Below are positions 1-10,465 of a DNA stretch of 64,000 bases, piece by piece. A model generated the notes under the pieces. That model searched no databases, was not told where the DNA came from, and was given only the letters and a program-made list of their open reading frames with translations. The DNA is from Golubevia sp. BC0850 (lineage: Eukaryota > Basidiomycota > Exobasidiomycetes > Golubeviales > Golubeviaceae). Numbering within the stretch: the first letter of the stretch is position 1; each line of letters opens with the position of its first letter. Where the stretch lies: contig JAAVVG010000018.1 in NCBI GenBank assembly GCA_012976225.1, forward strand, positions 372,001-436,000, given 5' to 3'. Position numbers and translations under genes: made by a program.

Positions 1-356
1 CTGATCAAGTTCTCGTTAACGGTATCTGCAGTTCTGCAGAGGACAAGAAGCTCATTCAGCAGTACGTCATCTACGACTCTGACAACAACGCAATCTACTT
101 CAATCAAGGACGTTACCAAAAGAACCAATACCCTACCGGTAAGTCAGATCTGGACTGGAAGGAAAAGGCTTCTACTTGGAGAACCGACTTGATTTATGAC
201 CTCATCTCATCTCATTCCACAGGGTTTGTCCTTTCATCTTCCAACTCCAAGGCTCTCAAGTTGGTCAACCAACAAAATGAGAACTACCTCACTCTAGCTC
301 AACCAGTAGTCGCTGAAGACGACGGAGAAGAAGAAGTACAAGTCATCCAGGCTTAA
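1..356 (+). CDS. 3' end of an unidentified protein gene (partial at left edge)
   Basis: Only the last two exons are in the window. The first runs from the edge to 138 and reads D-Q-V-L-V-N-G-I-C-S-S in the frame starting at base 3. It is followed by a GTAAGT...CACAG intron at 139-222 and a final exon 223-356 ending in TAA. The visible part is about 90 residues with one cysteine, many Gln and Asn, and an acidic tail (EDDGEEEEVQVIQA). No domain is recognised. The Asn/Gln/Tyr-rich character would fit a secreted or wall-associated fungal protein, but this is a guess. The gene is convergent with the large minus-strand gene that ends at 909. Confidence 0.7.
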   Translation, partial: DQVLVNGICSSAEDKKLIQQYVIYDSDNNAIYFNQGRYQKNQYPTGKSDLDWKEKASTWRTDLIYDLISSHSTGFVLSSSNSKALKLVNQQNENYLTLAQPVVAEDDGEEEVQVIQA

Positions 357-908
357 GCGAGTAGCATTCCCCTTCACACTCTCTCACTCTCACTGCTTAT
401 CTCTTTCTTCTAACTTTTTCATCTTGGCCTCCCTTTTATGTCTCTCTCACTGTCTCTCGGCGACTCGTTCTTACAGCTCTGCTTCTTTTTTATATCCGCT
501 TTGTATCTTTTCTTATCCGAGCCGCTGTAAAGCGTAATCGACTCTTTTGATCTCTTTGCGTCTCCATTTCGACCTGATTCAAAGGGAGCTAGACCTCTTG
601 TGGTCGAGAGTGATTAGTTTGAATCGACGAAGATCACGTTGTTATAGCGAATAATCGACGTTTTCGTGGATGCTCGCGCGCTCGGTACAAACAACCAACG
701 ACGACAAGATTGCCCCATCACTGAGCGCAATAGTTTCTGCTTCTCCTTGAAATCAATAAAAACTTGAGATTGCAATCGAACGATGTTGTTGGTGACGAAG
801 ACATGGAATAGCTGGCAGTGGACTGATGTATGATGATGAAATAGGTGACCGATAAAATACAGTATCTTCCTTTCCTCCCTTTCCTACCCTCCTTTTTTAC
901 TCTTCCCA
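357..908. other. intergenic, convergent 3' ends
   Basis: About 550 bases between two converging genes. The first half is pyrimidine-rich (CTCT and TCTT runs), as expected for a fungal 3' UTR. No convincing ORF, RNA gene or repeat is seen. Confidence 0.6.
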
Positions 909-3900
909 CTACTTCAACGACCCCTTAGAGTAGGGATAGTACATGCTTGCAGTAGGTTTGTCTAGCCTTCCCAGTTCCAGATTGAAGTCGAAAGTCCCGT
1001 CCGATTGGATTGACTCGGCTGGAGAGTTTGGAGCTACTTCAAGGGAAGGACGAGGAGCCAGGTTGCTTGAGCACTCATTCGAACATGATGGCGAAGCTAG
1101 AGGAATGTATTCTGAGTAGTCTTTGCTGAAAGCGTTGGCTTGCGCTTGGTAGCTTGAATGTCGAGAGTTGGAAGCCGAAAGTTGATCGGGAGGAGTCTCG
1201 TTAGATTGAGAATCTTGTCTGACATCAGAATTGAGGTGGTCGTCTTGGTTGAAGGAATCGTTCTTGAGTCCCTGTTGAACGGAAGAGAAGTCATCGATTT
1301 GGAATTGAGGTTTTGCTCTGTGTCTGGCGTCTTCTGATTCAACTCCTCTGTGCTGTGGAGAGCTGCATGGCAGATTTGAAACAGTTGGATATGTTGATGC
1401 TGAAGGTGAAGTGCGATGGAAGGGTTTGGGTGAGAACGTAGGGATAATCGGGCTTCTTCCTTCAGCAGAGTCGGAGAAGGCATGAGTGCTTTGACTATAA
1501 GCACTTCCAACACTTAATCTGACCACGTTCTCAGAGAAGTTTTCGATTGAGGGTGCCTGGCGACGATGGGTAGGACCAGTGTCGCTGCTGCTGGCTGTTG
1601 ATTCCTTTCTGCTGATGCTGCGAAGGTTGGAGTTTGATCTTGAGAGTGTCTTCTGGTCGGAGTGACGTTGAAGAAGCATCCTAGATTCAGCTTCGTCCAG
1701 CTGCTGAATATAGTACTCTCGCGAGAAGTGATCTGGAGGCATGGACTCGACGGAGACAGAGGAATGGGGAGGTGTTGCTTTGGTTCTGCTCTGCAGACGA
1801 GGCTTCTGAACCTGATTCTCCTTGTCCATCTCTAGATTCTGAGATCTGGAACGGTCTGAAAGTCTTGACACTCTGCTATCTCCAAGTCCATACAGCTGAG
1901 ATTCACTTCTCGAACTTTTCAGAATGGGAGCGAGAGACCTAGTCGACTCTTCTTCTGCTAGTCCTTGAAGTTCAGGATGAGCGTAAGCTAGACGGCCCAG
2001 ATTGTTGCTGCTGGCACTGTGAAGCAACTTGTGTCTCGTGCTGTTTCTCACAGGACTTGAGGTCAACTGTCTCAAGGCGCTTGTCCTCCTAGTCTGGGTC
2101 TCCTCCGACTCCTTTCCCCCGATGCTGAAGGTGGAACTAGATCTCACTCCTAAGTTGCTACTCGAGAGACTGTCCATGAAAGCTCTTCCTTCAGGCTTGG
2201 AAGGAGAATTGAGTCCAAATCTTCTCGCTCTCTTCTCTTGAGCACTGACGGGAGGCTTTGGAGAGACATCCGAATTTTCAGCATCGCTTGACTTGTAAGG
2301 AATGATTGGTCTGGAGAGGCGTCCTCCAGAACTCAACTCTCTTTGAAGCCCATCTGGAATGGAAGGAGCCGATTGAGAGCTAGCCATTTCTGTAGGTGAA
2401 GATGCTTGAGATCGATATCCAGTCCAACTGTTCCTGTTGCGATTGTAAGAAAGCCCTTTCCGACTGGAAGCGGCTGAATTGGGAGTCAGGTGCGAAGAGC
2501 TTTGACCTTCCTGAATTGGTGTATTAGCTGGAGAGCTGAATTTGGAACCGAGAACTTTCGTATTGGAGGGAGAATCGGCTCCAGTAGAGCTGTCGCTGGA
2601 ATAACCTTTTGGGATAGTCATCTTCAGCTCCTTTAGATTGCGGTTCCTAGAAGACATAGAAGGAAGAAAAGCTCCAGGAAAGGAATCTTGATCTGGACGA
2701 ATGGTAGCCTCTGATTCCGATCTCTCGAATCCAATTTGATCAGATCTCTGGAAGCGACGTTGAAACCTTTGTCGAGACTTCGGGAACAGCTCTCTGTCCA
2801 CATTTAGTTCTTGATTGATGTCTTCTCCTTCTTCTTGGATAGGCTCGTTAGAGATTTCTCCCTCGTTCGGTTCCTCATATCTTCCGAGAGTGTTTCTGCA
2901 TCCATTGAAGTCCGATTCCTGGGCATTCATATTAGGACTACTGGTTATTTGAGTATTGAAGCTGGAGATACTGCTGATACTTCCATCGGCAGCTCTTTTC
3001 TTCTTCCTTGTGGTACTGCCTTTTCTAGAGGGATTCCTTCCAATCGATTGACTTCTCATTGATCCACCCCCAAAGGTCGATCTGTTGATACCTTTCCCAT
3101 CTCGATCGAACTTGCCATCTTCCTCGTCCTCAGAACTACTTCTCTCCGTCTGGTTCTCTCCCCATTCACTTCCGTCGGTATGAGCTACTGAATACTCAGT
3201 TCCAGTGAAGGTTTGGACGGAGGGGCTGTTCTGACGATGCTTGGATTTGGGCGGTGGTTCGTGTGGAGAGAGAGTAGGAGACAGGAATTGCTGAGAAAGA
3301 CATTGATTGCTAGATCGATTTTCTCTTTCTTTCTTTCTTTCGTGGATCATTGTCTCCTTTCCGTTTGTGGACGTTAAGACAAAGACAGACTTCCTTTCAA
3401 TCTGTCCATCAACGTTCTCTCCTTTCCCTCCTAGACCAACCATCTCGAATTCAGTATTAGCTCTTGATACCTTTGATGGGAACTTCTCGATGATCTTTCC
3501 GATTGGAGTACCTTGGGTTTGATGGGATGACTGAGAACTTGCGTCTGAGTCGGTGTGAGAATGAGATTGAAGATTAGGTCTTGCTCTGATGAATTTGGAG
3601 GTTGACTGAGATGTTTCCAATTCTTGGAGACCATTTCCAGTAGATTCGAACGCTTCCCCGTCTCTTCCAGACCCTCTTTCCTTTCCAGGATTGTTGCTGA
3701 AGGCAGAATCATCGAAGACGAAAGGAGACTCCAAACCTAATGATTCTTCTCTAGATGGGGCCGAAAAGTTTCTTGGATCCTTCCCTACCTCCAAGACTTC
3801 AGCCGCGCCTCTATCATCAGCAGTCTCGTAAGCTGAAGAAGACCAGCTTTGTCTACAGTCTCCTGAGATGACCGTTTCGTTCCCTATTTCATTCTCTCCC

Positions 3901-5230
3901 TCAATTTCATCTCTACCCAGTCTGAGGTTTCTCCTATCTATCTTTCTGGTCTCAAGTGTCTGGAGACCTGATTCGATTGTTCTGGAAGTAGCGACCTCTC
4001 CGAAAGATTCTTGATCCATCTCATCGCCAGAAGAGTTGATGTTGGAGATGACAGGCTGAGGAGGATAGAAAGCGTCGTTCGGAGGACTGATGTTTCTTGA
4101 GGATGGGATTCCAGAAGGAGAATCTTTGAATTCACTTGAGGCTGAGTATCCAGAGTATTGAGAAGAGGTCGTAGGAGTGAAGTCGTCGTCCCGAGAGCGT
4201 GGTGGTCGCTTCGGAGTGGAGAGATTGACTGAATTCGATCCTTGGGCAGAGAATGGCTGCTTCGGTGTCTTATCTAAATAAAGCTCTGAGCTGCAGGTAG
4301 GAATGCGTGCTGCAGACGTCGGGGTCTGTCAGAAGGAGATTGGGAGAAAGAGTTAGAATCCTTGGATCGCGATTGTGAGATGAGCATCCCCTTCTAACAA
4401 CCGTTTCAAACCTTTCCACTTACCATTTCCCCTTCATTCCTAGCCTTCTCATAAGTGATATGATCGATTTGAATCTCCTGTTCCAGTTGGCTCCTTTCGA
4501 CAAGCTCCGAAGGTGGCTCCTCCTTGCGAATCGAAGTCGAGGCGAGAGGAGAAGTAGTCTGGAAGTCTTTCGAATCATTGCTCTGATTTTCTTCCTTTTG
4601 AGTTCGAGATGTTACTTCGAGATTTGAGCCATTTCCGATGTGAGAATTGAGCTCTTGTTTCGGAGAGGGAGATTTTGATGCCAGCAGAGCACCCAAACTT
4701 GAAAGGGAAGAACTGGTTTGTAGAGTGTTTGGAATTCTAGGTGAAGTGATAGGCTGACGTCTGGATCTTTCAGGTTCTGGATCTGATTCTTCGTTATCAG
4801 AAGAGTAACTCTTGGGATTTGATCCACATTTGAAGAAACTGAGCTTGGAAGAGGAACTCTTCTTCGTCAAAGATTTCTTTCCCGTTTGGTTAATTTTTCC
4901 AGGTGATTTGAAATTACTCTGTTGAAAGTTAATTCTACTGGATTTAGATTTGAGAGAAGGTATAGGAGGTAAGAAATTGGTTGGAGAGGTAGAAGTATGA
5001 GGACCAGCAGCGATTAGAGGCTCCAAATCTAAACCAAACTGTAGATCTTGAGGAGTGATGGACTTGTTGTTTGAAGTGTCATGTGGACGAGCTCGCTTTG
5101 ATATTGAAGAAGATCGATTTGGGGTGATTGGAGGTTCAGAAGGCGGAAAGTTTGGAGAACGAGGTGAAGAGAGAAGAGAGATAGGGGGAGGCTTGTCCCA
5201 TTTGCTCGACTGATCTCGGAGATTCTCCAT
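909..5230 (-). CDS. giant Ser-rich, probably disordered protein (about 1,406 aa), function unknown
   Basis: Two exons: 5230-4424 and 4325-909. The intron has GTAAGT at 4423 and a CTGACAG acceptor at 4326, and the frame is continuous across the junction (G-E-M|T-P-T-S). The predicted protein has about 1,406 residues and is very rich in Ser, Asn, Arg, Gln and Glu. It has many SP and RxxS-type sites and short basic patches (TTRKKKRAADG), and no membrane segment or signal peptide. The only slightly ordered stretch is near two thirds of the length (HFSREYYIQQLDEAESRMLL), which looks helical. I recognise no family. The composition suits a phosphorylated scaffold or regulator, by inference only. The start at 5230 is the first Met of a long clean frame, and a later start is possible. 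The next gene upstream (6159-8382) is on the same strand. Confidence 0.8.
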
Positions 5231-6158
5231 TCAGTAGTTGTCTCCAAAGATTTAAGTTGATGATGAGAAGATGAACTGATCTGTGAGAGAATGCGGATGG
5301 AGGAGAAGAAGAGGAGGAAGGAGAGTTTGCAAAAGCAGTGTTTGAAATGCAAACAGGACGAAAAACCTTCTAGAAGCTCCAGTCCCGTCTCCTTTCCAGG
5401 CCCATCGAAAAGTGTGAGATCGACTTCGGAACCCGGAAAATACACAGCCATGATGAGTATAGGGAGGCAGCAGGAGGAAGGAAAAATTGAGAGATCATCT
5501 GAGACAAAGCTGTCATTCCACGTGGCGCACTACAAGCGAGATCAAGGGATGAAACTATCTTCTCGCCTCTTTCTGGAAGTTTTTGTGTGTCTATGTACCG
5601 TGAGATGAAATCCAGGAAATGCAGAAAATCCGAGAGAAAGAAACCGAGCTTGAGGAAGTGAAACTCGCCTTAATAACTCAGCCACGACGATCAAGCAACA
5701 GGTTATGAAGTCCAAAGCAGTTGAAAAAGCACGAATTTGTTGCATAAAGAAGCTTGAAAACAAGTTGAAATTGGTTCGACAAGATGAGATGCAATCGAAA
5801 GTAGAGACAATTAGAGAGTGGAATGAGAAGCACAGATGCTAATTACAAGTGTCAGAAGGGGAGCGATTAGAGAGACTGGAGTGAGGCTGTGTAGATGAAG
5901 GATGAAGGGTAGCGAAGAGTAGCGAAGAGTAGAAATGAAAGTGTCATAGCGGTAGAGGTAATGTATTAGGGATAGGTGGTAGAAGAGAGGGACTTGATTG
6001 AAGGAAGTAGAATCAGAGAGGCCATCGCCTTGAAAATGGACTGTTTCCCTTCGACGATCTTCGAAAATCCACCCAGAATCGAAACTTGAACAGAAAATGA
6101 TGTAGGAGATAGCAGAGGAGGCAGAGCTTGAAAGAATTTTTGGTTTAATCCCCCGATC
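5231..6158. other. intergenic, between two minus-strand genes
   Basis: About 930 bases that serve as promoter and 5' UTR of the 5230 gene and 3' region of the 8382 gene. A tandem 10-mer (tagcgaagag, twice plus a partial third unit) lies at about 5910-5932. The small ORFs here have no coding character that I can support. Confidence 0.5.
5910..5932. repeat. short tandem repeat, 10-bp unit
   Basis: The unit tagcgaagag is repeated twice in perfect tandem and followed by the first bases of a third copy. Confidence 0.85.
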
Positions 6159-8382
6159 CTAGCTCCCGTCTCTACCTTTTGTCCTGTCGCCTCCATCATT
6201 GGGGGGTGGTAGACCCAACTCCTTCTCCCGCCTTCTAATCTCTTCCCAAATCTTCCACTGTTCCTCAACTTTCTTCTTCTTCTCTTCAATCTCCTTCCTT
6301 TCTCTTTCTTTCTCCTTCCTCAATTCCTTAGCTTTGAATTCTTCTTTTCTCAATTCTTCAGCTTGAGTTTGTTTCTCTCTTTCCTTCTGTAGAGATCTCT
6401 GGACTTCCAGATATCTCAGCTGAGCTTTAGAAGGTTTAGGGTCTTCTTTACCTTTACCTTTTGAAGAAGAAGCTATAACATTGACATTGAAATTTGAGCT
6501 CGAATTGTCTTGACTAAGTTCATTGAAACCATAACCTTCTTCACCTTTTTCTTCAAACCCAGTTGAATTTGGAGTAGCTGCTCCACTACTTCCTCCTCCA
6601 TCTAATTTACCAGAAGATTTCCTGAAGAAGTTTAATCCACTCGAGATTCTGCTGACCGGTTGAGGTCTTGCAGATCCGTTTGAATCTGTATTTCCATTGA
6701 AGTTGGTCTGACTGGAATTAAGATTTGATTCTCTACTTAAAGAGCTAACTTTCCTATTTAATTCAATCCTCTCGTTTCCCTCTCTGCTCGAAGTTCCCGA
6801 AACTTTCCTGTCACCAATCTTCTCCCTTTCTCTCCTTCCAGAACCTAGAGAGTCTCGACTATCTTCTCTTTCATGAGTCGTAGAAGCCTCTTCCATTCCA
6901 TCTTCTCCGACGGTGGGAGCACCAACGGCAGTAGGCATCTCGGGTAAACCGTTCTCCTTAGCACTCAAGCCAAATCGCTCCCTTCTTTCTCTATCAAAGT
7001 TTTGCTCGTCTGGAAAAGGAGCCAAGTTCTGGATAGGTGGTAAAGAAGTCAAAGCAGGTAAACCTACTCTGGAAGTTGAAGAACTAGAATTGGTTCGACT
7101 TTTGAGTCTATCAGGTTTTGAATTTGAAGTTTTCCTATTCCTATTTCCATTCTCATTGTTGTTCTCATTCGATTCATTTTCCAACCTCTGCTGTTTCTCA
7201 AGAGCGGCTCTTCTTTCAGCTGCATCTGCAGCAGCACTTGAGTTCCCATTGCCATTGAAGATCGGAGGAAAAGCATTCAAAGCAGCTTCTTTTCCCATCC
7301 CACCTTCACCTTCATTCAGCATAGTTCCACCATCCACACTTTGATTCCTGCTCATTTTACGTCTTGGCTTGCTTCTAGGTTGAACTTCTCCACTGGCAGC
7401 TGTGAATCCAACGAACGCGTTGGCATTTCCTCCCATAACTCTTCCTTGACCCGCCGTTCCCATAGGGGCAGCCGGAGAATTGGAATTCCTACCGACTTGT
7501 CCTTGAACTCCAGGTCCAATTACCAAAGCAGTTAAAGGCATTGAAGCTTGACCAGAAGGCGAAGTTGGATTGTAGGAATAAGTTGGAAGTGCAGATGAAG
7601 AAGCTTGAACAGATGAACCTTGTTGAGGTGAAGGAGAGGTAGAAGATGAGAATTGAGATTGTTGATTAAATTGTGGAGTGACTGGGTTTGAATTGGAAGC
7701 ATTTGGATCTGGAGAAGAGGTTGAATTCATCATAAAATTAGCTCCTGCAGATTGAGGTCTACTTCGACTGTTATTACCTGAACCGGATGATATTTGACGA
7801 GTGTTTGAGTTTGAAGGTCTTTGAACTGTCGGGTTGTTTGCATTGGAAGCGCTCATCCGACGAGTATGAGCTGGCATCGCAGTGGGTGAGTTGTTGTTGC
7901 TTGAAGAATTGATTCTCTTTTCTGCAGCAGCAGCTGCCGCAGCTCTTCCACCACCTCCTCCACCATTCGAATTTAGTCCTCCTGTACCACTTCCGGAAGC
8001 GACATTGAGACCTATCTCTTTTGGAGCTGCCTTCTTCGTCTTGAGAACTCCATTCGGATTAGACACTCCCGTCACCCCATTCTGAGCTTTAACGACCCTC
8101 CAACCTCCAGAGTAGTCTCGATACTTGTGAGCGTGGAAGTTTGCGTTTGGTTGAGCTGCTATTGAAGACGAGTGAGAAGAGGGTTCTAGAGGGGCTGAGA
8201 TTGAGTAGGGAGGAGGGGCTGAGAGAGTCCCTGAGGGTCGCAAAGTGAGGATGAGAGATAAGGGATAAGAGCGAGGAAAGAGAAAAAAGGAAATGAGAAG
8301 AACAGAGAGACGTACCTGCTCGAGTCAAGGATCCAGCCGGAGCTGCATACTTGTGGTTAGAAGGAAGTTGAGGAAGTTTCAT
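6159..8382 (-). CDS. Ser/Asn-rich protein with charged C-terminal coiled coil (712 aa), function unknown
   Basis: Two exons: 8382-8316 and 8230-6159. The intron has a GTACGT donor and a CCCTCAG acceptor. Exon 1 encodes M-K-L-P-Q-L-P-S-N-H-K-Y and joins in frame (R-A|G-T-L-S-A-P-P-P-Y). I chose this start because the 8230 exon has no usable Met of its own. The protein has an ordered-looking N-terminus (HAHKYRDYSGGWRVVKA near residue 60). Then come about 550 residues of low complexity with poly-Gly, poly-Ala, Asn and Ser runs. The last 90 residues are a dense Lys/Glu/Arg coiled coil beginning KAQLRYLEVQRSLQKERE. No catalytic motif or membrane segment is seen. The N- and C-terminal blocks are the parts most likely to be conserved. 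No family is recognised. Confidence 0.8.
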
Positions 8383-8734
8383 TTCTGATATACTGTGACC
8401 AGCTTTCAGTCGAATGCTGATCAAGAGAAACGAAAAGATAGGGATGGAGAGGATATTCAGCCAGAGAGTCAGGAAGCAGAGCTCCGAAAGAAGCCAATGA
8501 GCGAGATAGGGGAGGTGGAGGATCAAGTTCTGAAGGTGGATCGGAAGCAAACAAGGCTTGAGCCCCTCATCCAAAAGACTGGAAGAAAAGAAGATTTGGC
8601 TAATTGAACATATTCAAACTCTATCCCTGATCCTTTCAAGAGGCGAAAGTGATGCATTCTATGAGGATTCTGCTTGCATGTTGACTTCTCCTGCCCCGTC
8701 TCTGCCATCTGCCACTGCCACTCTCATCAAGTAC
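8383..8734. other. intergenic
   Basis: Promoter-side sequence of the 8382 gene and 3' region of the small minus-strand gene at 8735. No supported feature is seen. Confidence 0.5.
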
Positions 8735-9136
8735 TCACACCACCTCATCTCCCTCTTCCAAAAGAGCACACTCATGATCGTCCATCAATTCGAACCCAAT
8801 CATTTCTTCACCTTCACCATCTACTTGCTTGTTCCTAGTCTCTGGAGCAATGATTTGATTCTGTCTCAATTCCAATTGTAACAAATCTAATCTCCATTGT
8901 TGCATCGTCATTTCTTTGAGTTGTTCACTTGAAGTTAAAGGTTTTGAAGAACTTGAGGAAGTATGTGCACCAGTTAAGATTAATAAAAGAGATAATTTGA
9001 AAGAAGAGATTGAAGCATTTGAAGGTGGAACTGAATGGAAAGTTGAGAAGATTGGAAGTGGTGAAATCGTTCGAATCGTTAAGAGAGGGGCTGTTGTGTT
9101 ACCTCCAGGTAAAGGTGTTGAAGATGTAGATGCCAT
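8735..9136 (-). CDS. small hypothetical protein (133 aa)
   Basis: A single-exon frame starting M-A-S-T-S-S-T-P-L-P-G-G, reading through a hydrophobic middle (FKLSLLLILTGAH) and a Gln/Leu-rich helix (QQWRLDLLQLELRQNQ), and ending in a very acidic tail (DDHECALLEEGDE). Codon choice (TCA, ACT, TTA, CCT) matches neighbouring real genes, which argues for coding. It is divergent from CMC4 with about 166 bases between the two starts, so the two may share a promoter. The helix plus acidic tail could suit a small assembly factor, but I recognise no family. A longer in-frame start at 9304 would overlap the CMC4 start and is less likely. Confidence 0.5.
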   Translation of the reverse strand: MASTSSTPLPGGNTTAPLLTIRTISPLPIFSTFHSVPPSNASISSFKLSLLLILTGAHTSSSSSKPLTSSEQLKEMTMQQWRLDLLQLELRQNQIIAPETRNKQVDGEGEEMIGFELMDDHECALLEEGDEVV

Positions 9137-9302
9137 TTTAACGATCTTACTTCTCCAAGGGCCAAGAAGAAGAAGAAGGATGAGATCAGATGAGATGGGG
9201 AAGGGTTCAGACAGAAAGCAAGAAGCCACTTCCGAGTCCCTCGTTTCCGGCTTCCGTCTTCTTATTTCCTTCTCTCTTCCATCTTCAAGTTTATTTTTAA
9301 CC

Positions 9303-9548
9303 ATGACAGTAGGAGAACCATGCCATCCACTGGCCTGTCAGATTCAGACCTGCTTACAGAAGAACAATTTCAACCAAGCCAAATGTGAAAACCTGGTTGA
9401 TGACCTCTACAGGTGCTGTCTCAAGGTTTACAAAGAGGACCCAAACTTGGAAATGGATTCTTGTCCTCTAAAGAAATACGTTGATAGGAGGATAGACAGG
9501 ATGCAGAAGGAGGGGAAGTCAGTGGAGAACGATGGAGGTGAAAGGTAG
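9303..9548 (+). CDS. CMC4: Cx9C motif-containing protein 4 (CMC4), mitochondrial intermembrane space
   Basis: A single exon of 81 residues starting M-T-V-G-E-P-C-H-P-L-A-C. It has the twin Cx9C arrangement of the CMC4/p8-MTCP1 family: C-x4-A-C-Q-I-Q-T-C-L-Q near the N-terminus, then K-C-E-N, and L-Y-R-C-C, with a late CPLKKY. Proteins of this family are imported by the Mia40 disulfide relay and form helical hairpins in the intermembrane space. The length is close to that of human CMC4 (68 aa) with a slightly longer charged tail. The open frame extends upstream to 8916, but that part is antisense to the small gene at 8735-9136. The Met at 9303 is where family similarity starts. Confidence 0.9.
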   Translation: MTVGEPCHPLACQIQTCLQKNNFNQAKCENLVDDLYRCCLKVYKEDPNLEMDSCPLKKYVDRRIDRMQKEGKSVENDGGER

Positions 9549-10465
9549 AGATAGATGTGAACAGTCGAAGGTGATCCGTGAGTAGCTAGAGCTAGAGATT
9601 GCTGTGAGCTTGCTACTGGACTGACATGTATTGCAGCTTTTCGAACGTCACAGGCTCGACCTTATCAATCTGAATCATAGGAGACTTCGTCTAAGAGTCG
9701 AGCGTCAAGTGTCAATCCCTCCTGTTTATCAGTCTAGCTCTTCAAAATCAAGCAAGCTTCTTCGTGGATTCTGGTCTAGTCTCCAGGGTTCATCAAAATA
9801 TTTTCAAGAGTTCTATCATCGAGCTTCAAAGAGACTCTTGAGGGAGTCATCTCCCTCTTTTACTTCAGATCTCTTCGGAATCTTCCCCTGTACTTTGACC
9901 TCCTTTCAAGCTCAATCGTCGACCTTCTTTTCGAATCCAGGCAATGAAGATGTGATCTATGAAAGCGCTGACAAAGGGGAAGATCAGAAGAAGCATCGAT
10001 AAAGTAGAGCTGTGTGAGGACGAGGCAAGCTCACAGTCACAGCCGTGAGTCGCTCTGTCTCTTCTCTTCTCTTCTCTTCTCTGTCGTTTCTTACGAATCT
10101 CTTTTAGGTTTTCAATGAGAATGCTTCTTGGTCTGTTGATGATTGCTACTGTAGTTGTAGGTTGAGCGCTTGCACTTAGAATTGGCTTGTCCTTTGCAGC
10201 TTTGCCATTCTATAGAAGCTTTTAACTGCTCGCTCGCCTCGCTACCTCTGCACCTCAAACCATGTATCTCCATTCTCATCTACTTTACGATGAGAGTCGG
10301 ATTCCTTATTAACAGAGTGGCGTGGTACAATAGCGAGACACGAAATCGCAGCTCCAACCAGGGTCTGATCTGAGTGGAGGAAACTTGGCTTGGGAAAAGT
10401 TGACATTCCTCTCTCTCTGTCTCTTGATCTTTGCTTCATCCTTTCCTACTTTGTCGTACAGTACT
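9549..10465. other. intergenic, upstream of the Mug190-like gene
   Basis: About 900 bases. A 123-codon plus-strand frame (9631-10002), basic and Ser-rich, is the only notable ORF. It lacks recognisable motifs and I do not call it. A TTCTC microsatellite lies at about 10061-10082. Confidence 0.5.
10061..10082. repeat. TTCTC microsatellite
   Basis: Four tandem CTTCT units in the region upstream of the SMP/C2 gene, followed by CTGTCG. Confidence 0.85.

Noticed and set aside
8916-9302. N-terminal extension of CMC4
   Set aside because: It overlaps the opposite-strand gene and lacks family similarity. CMC4 proteins start just before the first Cys.
9631-10002. 123-codon plus-strand frame
   Set aside because: No motif, no plausible upstream signals and ordinary intergenic composition.
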